The notes under the pieces were generated by a model. The model searched no databases. It saw only the letters and a list, made by a program, of their open reading frames with translations, and was not told where the DNA came from. Position numbers and translations under genes: made by a program. From Spirosoma validum (GTDB taxonomy: Bacteria > Bacteroidota > Bacteroidia > Cytophagales > Spirosomataceae), in contig NZ_JACXAA010000016.1 of NCBI RefSeq assembly GCF_014699035.1, forward strand, positions 54,118-118,117: a stretch of 64,000 nt of DNA. The letters run 5' to 3'. Shown one piece after another: positions 51,499 to 59,508 of this stretch (position 1 is its first letter; every line of letters starts with the position of its first letter).

Positions 51499-52603
51499 CA
51501 ATCGTTATCAGGTAGTTATCAGGCTATACGCGTTGTATAGCCTGATTTTTTTTATTGCCAGCTTGCTGATTGAGTGCCATTCTGCTAAAGAGAAAGAAAT
51601 CACAATTCGCTGGCAAAATAGGCGCGCCATCGGTATTTCTATACCGAAAGGTTTTATAGATACTATCGATGCTGATTCGCTGGAAAAACAGTTGTCAGTA
51701 CGCCTGACCAATCAAAAAACCGCCATAGCTGGTCAGTATCAGCTAGGCGACGGTACCGTCATTTTTGAACCACTGATTCCCTTCACCCGAGGGTTACGTT
51801 ATGTTGTATGGCTGAACGATAAACGCCTGGGTGAGGTCAGTATTCCGGCATTAGACTCGAATGACCGTCCCGCTTTGCTGGGGATTTATCCGTCTCAGGA
51901 TTCGCTACCGGAGAATTTGTTGAAGATCTACCTGCACTTTTCACGTCCTATGCGGGAAAGGCAGTCACAGAAATACGTTACGTTGCTTAAAAACAACAAC
52001 GATACGTTGTCCGGTGTGTTTCTGGATCTGCAACCCGAACTCTGGAATCCTGACCGAACTATCCTTACTCTTTGGCTGGACCCCGGACGTATCAAACGCG
52101 ATCTGCAACCCAACAAACGCTTGGGAGCGCCCTTACAAACGCATAATCGGTATAAACTCGTGGTCACGGCTTCGTGGCCCGATGAGCAGGGCGCTACGCT
52201 GGAGAAGGACGTAACAAAATCATTTGTAGCGATTCAACGGGATAGTTTATCGCCGAATCCAAAAAAGTGGACTCTTCTCGAACCAAAGTCGGGCAGCTTA
52301 CAATCCCTGGACGTATCCTTTAGCGAATCGCTTGATTATAGTTTGCTGACAGAAACACTGAGCGTGATTCGGGAAGATGGAGCAAATGTTCCGGGCAGGT
52401 GGCAATCTGGCGAAGAGGAGAAACTGATCCGATTCAAGCCGAACAATGTGTGGCAATCAGGCCGCTACAAGCTACGCATCGAGAGCCGACTGGAGGACCT
52501 GGCCGGGAATAATGTAAACCGACTCTTCGACCGGGATATAACCCGCAAGGATCAGCGTGCTACGTCGGAATCGTTTACGGAACTCCTTTTTAAGGTTCGT
52601 TGA
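51482..52603 (+). CDS. Lipoprotein with Ig-like strands, unknown function
   Basis: 373 residues with a signal of the lipoprotein type (LYSLIFFIASLLIEC, Cys about position 32). After that come beta-rich regions with a repeated pattern (LTNQKTAIAGQYQLGDGTVIFEP and later LLTETLSVIREDGANVPGRWQSG), the SbsA/Big_5-like arrangement in which a strand pair precedes GRYKLRIE. Its first 17 bp overlap the end of the previous gene, so translation is likely coupled. The codons for the signal peptide contain a terminator-like hairpin (51519-51553). No convincing later ATG exists. Confidence 0.6.
   Translation: MIGIYNNRYQVVIRLYALYSLIFFIASLLIECHSAKEKEITIRWQNRRAIGISIPKGFIDTIDADSLEKQLSVRLTNQKTAIAGQYQLGDGTVIFEPLIPFTRGLRYVVWLNDKRLGEVSIPALDSNDRPALLGIYPSQDSLPENLLKIYLHFSRPMRERQSQKYVTLLKNNNDTLSGVFLDLQPELWNPDRTILTLWLDPGRIKRDLQPNKRLGAPLQTHNRYKLVVTASWPDEQGATLEKDVTKSFVAIQRDSLSPNPKKWTLLEPKSGSLQSLDVSFSESLDYSLLTETLSVIREDGANVPGRWQSGEEEKLIRFKPNNVWQSGRYKLRIESRLEDLAGNNVNRLFDRDITRKDQRATSESFTELLFKVR
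51519..51553 (+). terminator. Terminator-like hairpin inside the signal-peptide codons of the next gene
   Basis: TCAGGCTATAC (51519-51529) pairs with GTATAGCCTGA (51535-51545) over a 5-nt loop, followed by eight T (51546-51553). It has the form of an intrinsic terminator for the gene ending at 51498, but lies 38-72 nt inside the overlapping downstream ORF. It may be an attenuator controlling the lipoprotein. Confidence 0.7.
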
Positions 52604-52634
52604 TAAGGCGATTTTCTGGCAAACCGATGATCGT

Positions 52635-53657
52635 TTACGCCCACACTTTGGTTCCTTCCGTACAATTGCGGCACATCTCGATTTCAGAGCGGGAACGTAG
52701 TAGTGTCTGACGAAAATCCTGGTAAGCAGGCCCCTGCCAGAGATCAGTGAAGGATTGCGTTTGTAGGTCGCCTAAGCGATGATGAGCGTCTTTATCAAAG
52801 CAGCACGGTACGACCAGTCCATCCCACGTAATAACGCAGGAGTGCCACATTTTCCAGCAATGGTCCCCAAAACCGTTTTTGATGCGATACGTTCCATCAG
52901 TCTGAGGAGCGTAGCGGCTATACTGATCGAGTGTCGGAATGAGGTCCGAACCGTGTTCGTAGTCGTAAATCTGAGCCGTTTTCAGGCCCACTTCATCCAC
53001 GCCTAATTCGCGAGCCAGTTTTTTCACTTCGGCAATCTGATGCTCGTTGGGCTTCACCACCAAAAACTGAAAGACAACATGGGGCGTCCGGGATTTCAAT
53101 TCCTTTTTCCAGCGCAGAATGTTCTTTGTGCCTTCCAGCACTTTCTCCAGCTTCCCGCCTACCCGGTATTGCTGATACACTTCCTGGGTCGTGCCGTCAA
53201 TTGAAATAATCAGTCGATCCAGCCCCGATTCGACCGTTTTTCGGGCATTGGCATCCGTCAAGTAATGCGCGTTGGTGCTGGTTGCCGTGTAGATATTGCG
53301 CTCCGTAGCGTAACGTACTAAATCCAGAAATTGCGGATGCAGATACGGTTCCCCCTGAAAATAAAAGATCAGGTACAGCAACGTTTCATGGAGTTCGTCG
53401 ATGGTTCGTTTGTACAGATCTTCTCCAAGCATACCCGTTGGGCGGGTAAACGAACGTAACCCACTCGGGCATTCAGGACATCGCAAGTTGCAGGAAGTTG
53501 TCGGCTCAAACGACACAGACATGGGCAGTCCCCGTTGCACCGGACGACCCGTCTGTTTGGCAACGTAGTAACTCGACAGCACTTTCAGCGCATTCGCCAC
53601 GCGTTTGGGCGTCAGCTTGGAAGCAAAGTTAAAACCATCGACGAGGTTGCGATTCAT
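52635..53657 (-). CDS. Radical SAM/SPASM protein
   Basis: About 340 residues. The radical SAM cluster motif CNLRCPEC gives Cys56, Cys60 and Cys63, followed by a SAM-binding LYLIFYFQGEPYLHPQFLDLV region. The C-terminal SPASM part has HCWKMWHSCVITWDGLVVPCCFD and MCRNC, the cysteines for auxiliary iron-sulfur clusters. Such proteins modify peptides or carbohydrates, or mature other enzymes; no precursor peptide gene is seen beside it. It is convergent with the lipoprotein gene (31 bp gap). The start MNRNLVDGF at 53657 is chosen because the ATG five codons upstream has no support. Confidence 0.87.
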   Translation of the reverse strand: MNRNLVDGFNFASKLTPKRVANALKVLSSYYVAKQTGRPVQRGLPMSVSFEPTTSCNLRCPECPSGLRSFTRPTGMLGEDLYKRTIDELHETLLYLIFYFQGEPYLHPQFLDLVRYATERNIYTATSTNAHYLTDANARKTVESGLDRLIISIDGTTQEVYQQYRVGGKLEKVLEGTKNILRWKKELKSRTPHVVFQFLVVKPNEHQIAEVKKLARELGVDEVGLKTAQIYDYEHGSDLIPTLDQYSRYAPQTDGTYRIKNGFGDHCWKMWHSCVITWDGLVVPCCFDKDAHHRLGDLQTQSFTDLWQGPAYQDFRQTLLRSRSEIEMCRNCTEGTKVWA

Positions 53658-53701
53658 AGGACAAAGGTACAATTACACTAGTTGGTAAGGCAATTGTTAG
53701 T

Positions 53702-54112
53702 CTATTTGTAACGTCCTACCTGAGTTAATAGTTGGCGAAGAATAATCAAATCCGGTTCATTAAGACGTAGCAGTTTTATACTTGCCTGACCAATACGTGT
53801 TTTGGCAATTAATTGTCCCTTATCTGAACTAAAATGCTCGTTCCATTTGTGAATTCTGGGATTAAATAGAATAACAATGTCGTCATAAGAATCCAGAAAT
53901 GTTGTTAAATCAGATCCTTTGTGATTATTGCAGTGGGGACAGGCATAGGCAAGATTTGCTAACTCGTTACCCCCACCATGTTTGACGCTAATGACATGAT
54001 CAATTTCAAATGACAGGAATAAATCATCTTCGTGCAATTGACAATATTCACAGCGATAATTAGCACGTTCAGCTACTAAACGACGAGTTTTAGCCGAAAC
54101 CGATCGTTTCAT
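53702..54112 (-). CDS. HNH endonuclease
   Basis: 136 residues. The zinc cysteines CEYC (21, 24) and CPHC (58, 61) and the catalytic HNH residues (Asp38-His39, Asn53, His64) are all visible. It overlaps the 3' end of a 78-residue gene by 4 bp, so the two are coupled. HNH genes of this size occur as stand-alone nucleases in cyanobacteria and Bacteroidota; a role in DNA repair, restriction or mobility is not decided by the sequence. Confidence 0.88.
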   Translation of the reverse strand: MKRSVSAKTRRLVAERANYRCEYCQLHEDDLFLSFEIDHVISVKHGGGNELANLAYACPHCNNHKGSDLTTFLDSYDDIVILFNPRIHKWNEHFSSDKGQLIAKTRIGQASIKLLRLNEPDLIILRQLLTQVGRYK

Positions 54113-54345
54113 TCTGCCAGGAAAATTCGGGCGCGAGCTTTTGTCAGGCTTATAAATAAGTCAAGCGCAAGAAAACGCTCTAGCTCAGCCGTTTCGTCTA
54201 CAGTGATCAAACCGTCTTTTTTTCGATTAACTAATTGCTCCACCCGCGCCGACATGCTATCGGAAGCCTTTAGATTAATAATCTTATCGGGGGCCATTTG
54301 CGCCAGATTGCTGGCTACACTACCGAAAGCTTCTGCAACACTCAT
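54109..54345 (-). CDS. Small protein coupled to the HNH nuclease
   Basis: 78 residues, helical and amphipathic (SARVEQLVNRKKDGLITVDETAELERFLALDLFISLTKARARI). I do not recognise a named family. It has no signal peptide. The 4-bp overlap (ATGA) with the HNH gene shows the two are coexpressed; such small partners are sometimes inhibitors or DNA-binding adaptors, which is a guess here. The 167-bp gap upstream separates it from the amylase-like gene. Confidence 0.65.
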   Translation of the reverse strand: MSVAEAFGSVASNLAQMAPDKIINLKASDSMSARVEQLVNRKKDGLITVDETAELERFLALDLFISLTKARARIFLAE

Positions 54346-54512
54346 AAAGGCAGTTTTTTTTAGACTCTAACGAATTGTCGTTTTCAACTAGATCTGCTTG
54401 GGTGTAAACGTTACTCGTCAAGTCGTGATTTGTGGGAGTAAAGGTACGCTTGAAACCGCTTCCATTTTCGTTTACATATGTTTTCAGAAATATACTGAAA
54501 TAGAACGCTCTG

Positions 54513-56504
54513 TCAAGACTTGGTCACTCGCCAAATTCGGCAACCTGCCTCCTCGAAAACTACCTCACCTTTGGGCAGTTCTGGCATTGATTGAGGTAAA
54601 TTACCCGTCATGCTTGCCGCAAAAACGTAGCCCGTCTGGCACAACGGTTCAATATGTGTCCAGGCAATGTAGTTTTTCCCTTCGCTCGGTTCCACTAACC
54701 ATTTCGTTGCTTTCCCGGCAATCTCCGGCCAGATGCTTTCGGCGAACGCTCGTATCCGTCCAATTGCTACAAACTGATCCGCGTTTTGCCCCCATGCGAA
54801 GGGTTCGTGCGTTACTTTATCGGGTTGACGGTCATCGCCAATCTGAAAGACGTAGAGTTTGGTATATTCTTCATTAGCCCCCCGGTTTTCATGCAGGTTA
54901 CGTACCTCGAAACCAAGCCCTACATAACTGGGCATGTCCGTCAGAAACAGAGCGGTGAAATAGCGAAACAGATTACCCGTTCGGTAGAATTCATCGAAAC
55001 GTGGATCATCTTTATCGGCAGTCATTACCGTGAAGTTCGGCGCAAACCGGCGTGTTTTGATATAGCCGTAATAATTGGCGAAATGGTGTCTGAATTCGTC
55101 AGATTCAACCACCATTGATTGCAAATCGCCCAATGTGGAATCGGCTTCTATAGCGTCGAGATGATCTAGTTCGTTGCCGTAGCTCATCGTATCGGGCGGA
55201 GCCAGAAACGTCTCGGCGAAAAACGCAAAGTAAGGAACCCCAGTAGCCTGTACGAATTTCTTAATCGCTCGTAGTGGATCATAATACTCATCAACCGCCG
55301 TCGGAACACCGCCCGGTCGCATCTGCACATGAGCCATGTCGCCCCGCATGAAATCGAAATTATAGGCCCGCTGGCAGTCACTGACTTTACGGCATACGTA
55401 TTGCCAGGCAGGTAAATTCGGTCGGTTAAAATCAAGCTCCCAGCGCTGGTTATTGTCTTTTGATTCGTAGAACCGATACCGCGCTAATGGTCCGAATACC
55501 CGCGACATAGCCTCTGGTTTATCGAACGCATATTGGTACCAGGTTTGCCCGTACTCATCAATGGTGAAATTACTCTTATCAATGTGCAGGCCACGGTATG
55601 GCGGGGCCATCGTCATGGGTAATGTCTCGAACCCCTGCGCGGTGAGATGACGAATCAGCGCGATCCGGCGATTTAATCGCCCCCCGTAGTCGTGAGCAGG
55701 GCCGAATAAAATTCGTAATCGCTGATCATCGGCCAAAATAGCCGTGTCCGTTGAGAAAAACGTGTCTTTGGAAAAGGTCAACGGCGTACCGTCTGCCGAG
55801 CCACGAAATTTTAGAAACTGCCAGATGGCTTCCTCTACGTAGCGATAGACCAAGCTGGAATGATCGGCAAGCTGATCTGGTTTGCCGGATTTTTCATCCC
55901 GCTGTACCCACTCAAACAAACATGGGCAAGCCAATACCATCTCCGAAAAGCGATCCGTATGCGGAATAACGTCCATCCCCACCGTTCGACCCATGGCGTG
56001 GAGCAGATTCGTAACCACTTTAAGTTGTTTTTCGACTGAATCGAGCGCCGGTACAAAGCGTGCCAATTCAACATCGAAAAATTCAGGGTTGATCTGCCAG
56101 CTGACCATGCCGTATAAACTTCCAACTACGCCCGGCTCCCAGATGGGCAATAGGTGAATGCTATCATGGCCGGCCGGTAAAGTCAGCGTATAATTGATGA
56201 CATTCCAGAACGAGCCAATAGTTCGAACATTAACGCCAACCATATTGCTACGTTTCAGCCAGTCACTGTTGGCATAACTTTTTACTGGACTGTCAATGGT
56301 TTCGGCCGGATTCAGCGCGCGACGTAACGTTTCGTTACCCAGCCGTTTATGCAGAATCTCAAGTGTTTGATATACGGAAAACTGTACCGATGTCTGCGGA
56401 AGAAGATTCGGAATAAACGATTGACGGCCAGACTGATACACGTCTGTAAAGGTAGCATATTGCTGATACCAGGTAGCTTGCAGATCGGCGATAGATTTCG
56501 ACAT
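54513..56504 (-). CDS. Divergent alpha-amylase-like (GH13-type) TIM-barrel enzyme
   Basis: 663 residues, no signal peptide, cytosolic. Order of segments resembles GH13: region I GMDVIPHTDRF (His182), region II NFDFMRGDMAHV with a possible nucleophile Asp384, region III FFAETF with possible acid/base Glu431, and region IV NELDHLDAIE (444-453). The sequence lacks the exact GH13 consensus (GFRxDxxKH, NHD), so it is an outlier and catalysis is unproven. A C-terminal beta region (about 570-663) fits an amylase C-domain. Neighbours are unrelated. A palindrome 16-31 nt upstream may be an operator. Start MSKSIADLQ at 56504 is chosen because the upstream ATG (56540) adds only 12 hydrophobic residues. 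Confidence 0.55.
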   Translation of the reverse strand: MSKSIADLQATWYQQYATFTDVYQSGRQSFIPNLLPQTSVQFSVYQTLEILHKRLGNETLRRALNPAETIDSPVKSYANSDWLKRSNMVGVNVRTIGSFWNVINYTLTLPAGHDSIHLLPIWEPGVVGSLYGMVSWQINPEFFDVELARFVPALDSVEKQLKVVTNLLHAMGRTVGMDVIPHTDRFSEMVLACPCLFEWVQRDEKSGKPDQLADHSSLVYRYVEEAIWQFLKFRGSADGTPLTFSKDTFFSTDTAILADDQRLRILFGPAHDYGGRLNRRIALIRHLTAQGFETLPMTMAPPYRGLHIDKSNFTIDEYGQTWYQYAFDKPEAMSRVFGPLARYRFYESKDNNQRWELDFNRPNLPAWQYVCRKVSDCQRAYNFDFMRGDMAHVQMRPGGVPTAVDEYYDPLRAIKKFVQATGVPYFAFFAETFLAPPDTMSYGNELDHLDAIEADSTLGDLQSMVVESDEFRHHFANYYGYIKTRRFAPNFTVMTADKDDPRFDEFYRTGNLFRYFTALFLTDMPSYVGLGFEVRNLHENRGANEEYTKLYVFQIGDDRQPDKVTHEPFAWGQNADQFVAIGRIRAFAESIWPEIAGKATKWLVEPSEGKNYIAWTHIEPLCQTGYVFAASMTGNLPQSMPELPKGEVVFEEAGCRIWRVTKS

Positions 56505-56519
56505 GAGACAAATGTAAAT

Positions 56520-56535
56520 CTGTTTTACAAAACAG
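56520..56535. promoter_or_regulatory. Palindrome upstream of the amylase-like gene
   Basis: CTGTTTTACAAAACAG has a 7-bp perfect inverted repeat with a 2-bp spacer. It lies 16-31 nt before the start at 56504, where a repressor of the LacI/MarR/TetR type would bind over the leader or promoter. No -33/-7 pair with good spacing is seen. Confidence 0.35.
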
Positions 56536-56789
56536 AACAAAATATCTTACTATCCATTCTCAATCATTATATTTACTTACTGTCATTAATTGGAAACGCA
56601 TCGATCTTATATAAAACATTTACGGAACATCTATTAAATCTATTTGGCTCGATTCAGTCATTATTCATTGGTTAGTCAAATAGGATAAAAAGCTATTCCT
56701 CATCTCAAAATGCTCAGGGCTGTAATAACAATTGTTAATCTATTCTGAAGCTATAAAATTAGTTTACAACTTCATAAATTATTACCAAC

Positions 56790-57098
56790 ATGAAATGGCT
56801 TATTCAACTTCTTGCCGGCTTTCTGTTGATCATCTTTCTGGCTAATTTTTTCTCCCCGGCGCGCTATGCTTTAGGCCAATTCCTGGGGCGGAATAATTCT
56901 ATTTTTTCCAAGCGGCAGTACGTTACAAAGCATGGTTATTTTGCCGCATCCGAAGGCGGTTTCTTTTTAAAAGGGGCCTCGGAAACCTGGGAAGGTGTAG
57001 TTAGTCGATTTGATCGGTATAAGCAATGCCATCCCACTTCGCCCGATACCGTGCTTTATCGCCGATACCAATTGAGACCCTGGCAATTCTGGGATTAG
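56790..57098 (+). CDS. Small membrane protein, unknown
   Basis: 102 residues with one N-terminal membrane helix (LIQLLAGFLLIIFLANFF) and a basic, aromatic C-terminal part ending RYQLRPWQFWD. It has no recognised domain. It stands alone on the plus strand after a 285-bp AT-rich gap (56505-56789) in which only the palindrome at 56520-56535 stands out. It is probably real, given its length and its helix. Confidence 0.5.
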   Translation: MKWLIQLLAGFLLIIFLANFFSPARYALGQFLGRNNSIFSKRQYVTKHGYFAASEGGFFLKGASETWEGVVSRFDRYKQCHPTSPDTVLYRRYQLRPWQFWD

Positions 57099-57224
57099 TT
57101 CAACTACTTGTATAAACCTATGTGGCGTTTGCCTTACCTTGATTTTTCACAAATACAATTTTCATCCGAAAACCAGCCCCGCTCTGTTTGCACCGATTGA
57201 AATAACAGACAAAGTACTTGGCAT

Positions 57225-57800
57225 TCAATACGTTCGCAATACCTTCAGGCGATGGTTTTTGTTGAGACGATTGTGTGGATTACTAATGATATGAAATATA
57301 ATGCCGCTCAACACAAATGTTCCTACAACCGGTAACGTATTGCCGTAAAACCCTCGATTGTTGACAATGTCAGCGGCTAAATATACGCCCCCAGCAATTG
57401 GAAAGAGCGTTCCGGCAGCCGTTATGAACGGAATTCGACGGTGCAGATATACTTTCTGCACTTCATCCAGACGGAACGTAACAGGTTCATCCCGATTCAT
57501 TACCTCATTCGCCATCAACACACTGAACGTACTATCGGTTACGTCGTAGAGTTCTTCACGGTATTTTTCGCCCCGTGCTTTAAAGTGTACCTCATCGCCA
57601 ACAAAGAAACGATAACGTCGGAAACCACCGAGTGTATGGTTTACATCGAGAGCAAGATAACGGGAAGGACGGAGCAGCGCCGAGTAGGCAGTGCCTTTCC
57701 GTTGCAGAAGTTGTTCAGTCGTCAGGGTATCCTGTGGCTGTGCGTAAACAGTCGAAATAAACAGCGAAAAGAAAAAAATCAGGCGGAACGTAGCAAGCAT
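57225..57800 (-). CDS. Exported or membrane protein, unknown
   Basis: 191 residues. A signal segment (LIFFFSLFISTVYA) is followed by a beta-like stretch (YRFFVGDEVHFKARGEKYREELYDVTDSTFSVLM) and two membrane-like helices near 120-165 (FITAAGTLFPIAGGVYLAADIV, TLPVVGTFVLSGIIFHII). I do not recognise a family. It is convergent with the previous gene. Confidence 0.55.
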   Translation of the reverse strand: MLATFRLIFFFSLFISTVYAQPQDTLTTEQLLQRKGTAYSALLRPSRYLALDVNHTLGGFRRYRFFVGDEVHFKARGEKYREELYDVTDSTFSVLMANEVMNRDEPVTFRLDEVQKVYLHRRIPFITAAGTLFPIAGGVYLAADIVNNRGFYGNTLPVVGTFVLSGIIFHIISNPHNRLNKNHRLKVLRTY

Positions 57801-57917
57801 ACGGGAGGTGGGTTGATTTTTGCTATAAATCGGAAACGGTCGTCATTGTTTGAAGTCCCGCAAATCAATCCGACATTTTAACGATCGTTTAACTGACCTC
57901 TTCTGAAAATGCAAAAA

Positions 57918-57944
57918 AAAACCGACCTTACTGAAGTCGGTTTT
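57918..57944 (-). terminator. Rho-independent terminator of the small lipoprotein gene
   Basis: AAAACCGAC (57918-57926) pairs with GTCGGTTTT (57936-57944) across a 9-nt loop. On the minus strand the right half is followed by a run of T, as expected for the gene ending at 57966. Confidence 0.9.
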
Positions 57945-57965
57945 ATATCGGTACTCTATTCAGTC

Positions 57966-58199
57966 CTAAGGGTTCTTGATAGAATCTTTTACGGCTTCTT
58001 TGTAGTCTTTACGAGCCGAATCAAGTTCTGCCTGCTCATCTTTTACGGACGAGTCTCCTTCAGCCTGGGCCTCAATAACATCTTCCTTTTTGTCCTGTAC
58101 TTCCTCTGCTTTGTCGGAGGGTTTTGAGCTACAAGCCACTTGTGTTGTTGCACATAGAACAGTGAATGATAATGCCCAGATCAATTGTCTTTTTTTCAT
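57966..58199 (-). CDS. Small lipoprotein with charged coiled-coil tail
   Basis: 77 residues. A lipoprotein signal (LIWALSFTVLCATTQVAC) has Cys23; the mature part is rich in Glu, Asp, Lys and Ala with heptad-like spacing (KAEEVQDKKEDVIEAQAEG) and no other domain. It is probably in the inner or outer membrane. It is divergent from the Ldh_2 dehydrogenase gene and has its own terminator. Function unknown. Confidence 0.75.
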   Translation of the reverse strand: MKKRQLIWALSFTVLCATTQVACSSKPSDKAEEVQDKKEDVIEAQAEGDSSVKDEQAELDSARKDYKEAVKDSIKNP

Positions 58200-58319
58200 G
58201 GATCAACTATTGTTTTGTGAAAATTGGGATGTGTAGCTGGTAGTAGCTTAGCATCTAACTTCGGAAACTGTGCTGTTGTTTAAAGGTTCATTAACGGTCT
58301 CTTACCTACCTTTGTCTTC

Positions 58320-59387
58320 ATGATTACAGCAAACCAACTCAGAACCTTTACCGAACAGATTTTTCTAGCCATTGGCTGCTCCGAAACCGATGCGCGTTTA
58401 GCCGCCGACGTATTGGTCAGTGCTGACCTTCGGGGTGTTGATTCCCACGGGGTAGCCCGGCTACCAGGCTACGTTCGGCTGTATGATATTGGTCGACTCA
58501 ATCCACAACCACGTATTAAAGTCGTCCATGAAACCCCATCGACAGCGGTTGTGGATGGCGATCGGGGTTTGGGTCTGGTTGTTGGCCCCTGGGCGATGCA
58601 GGTTGCCATCGAAAAAGCACGTATCGCCGGAACGGGTTGGGTTGCCGTACGGAATTCCAATCATTTTGGTATTGCGGGCTATCATGCATTGCTGGCGGCT
58701 GAACAGGATATGATCGGACAGGCCATGACTCACGCAGCTCCGCTCGTCGCGCCAACATTTTCTTTAGATAAACTTCTGGGAACCAATCCGATTGCCGTAG
58801 CCATTCCGGCAGCAACAGAACCCACGTTTCTGGCCGATTTTGCCTCAACCGCCGTAGCGTATGGTAAACTCGAAATTCTGCAACGGAAAGGCCAGGATAT
58901 TCCGCTCGGATGGGCGCAGGATGCCGACGGTCAGCCAACCACGGATGCCAACGCTGTTCGCAATGGGGGCGCCTTACTGCCACTCGGTACTGACCGCGAA
59001 CATGGTTCACACAAAGGATACGGCTTAGGCGCTATCGTCGATATTTTTTCGGGTGTCTTATCCGGAGCGAATTATGGTCCCTGGGTCCCGCCTTTTGCTA
59101 CGGCTGGCTTTATGCAGGCAAACGAGGGCGTTGGTGTAGGCACAGGGCATTTTTTTGGGGCTATGCGAATTGATGCCTTCCGGCCTGCCAATGAGTTTAA
59201 AACCCACATGGATACGTGGATACAACGGTTCCGACAGGCAAAAGCCGTTGATGGCCAACGAGTCCTGATCCCCGGCGATCCCGAACGCGAAATGGAAGCC
59301 GAACGACTGACGAATGGAATCCCGGTAGTAGAACCTGTCCTGGAAAGTCTGGAGGAACTGGGCGAACGGTTTGGCGTGAAATTATAA
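58320..59387 (+). CDS. Malate/L-lactate/ureidoglycolate dehydrogenase family (Ldh_2)
   Basis: 355 residues, NAD(P)-dependent, cytosolic. The family signatures are DLRGVDSHGVARLPGYV (catalytic His at about residue 44), NSNHFGIAGYHAL, and DREHGSHKGYGLGAIVDIFSGVLSGA. The exact substrate (malate, lactate, ureidoglycolate or another 2-hydroxy acid) cannot be read from the sequence. TACCTTTG at 58307-58314 is a perfect -7 element only 5 nt before the ATG, so the message may be leaderless; no good -33 element is seen. Confidence 0.88.
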   Translation: MITANQLRTFTEQIFLAIGCSETDARLAADVLVSADLRGVDSHGVARLPGYVRLYDIGRLNPQPRIKVVHETPSTAVVDGDRGLGLVVGPWAMQVAIEKARIAGTGWVAVRNSNHFGIAGYHALLAAEQDMIGQAMTHAAPLVAPTFSLDKLLGTNPIAVAIPAATEPTFLADFASTAVAYGKLEILQRKGQDIPLGWAQDADGQPTTDANAVRNGGALLPLGTDREHGSHKGYGLGAIVDIFSGVLSGANYGPWVPPFATAGFMQANEGVGVGTGHFFGAMRIDAFRPANEFKTHMDTWIQRFRQAKAVDGQRVLIPGDPEREMEAERLTNGIPVVEPVLESLEELGERFGVKL

Positions 59388-59411
59388 TCGCCCTAGTAAC
59401 GTAGGGCCTCG

Positions 59412-59470
59412 TAGCCGCAGGCTAACTAGGAAGAAACCAAACAGACAATTATGAAGTTAGCCTACGGCTA
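59412..59470. repeat. Short palindromic repeat (TAGCCnnAGGCTAAC type)
   Basis: TAGCCGCAGGCTAACT (59412-59427) pairs with the right arm 59455-59470, whose complement reads TAGCCGTAGGCTAACT, with one mismatch over 16 and a 27-nt loop. It stands between the Ldh_2 and aldo/keto reductase genes. The pattern resembles repeats scattered through Cytophagales genomes (inference). Confidence 0.6.
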
Positions 59471-59508
59471 TGTGGCCTGAAGAACCTCGCTACAGCAATC
59501 AAATCCGT

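Noticed and set aside
54513..56504. Firm assignment of the amylase-like gene to GH13
   Set aside because: Regions I-IV are only loosely matched, so I keep it as an outlier and do not give a gene symbol.
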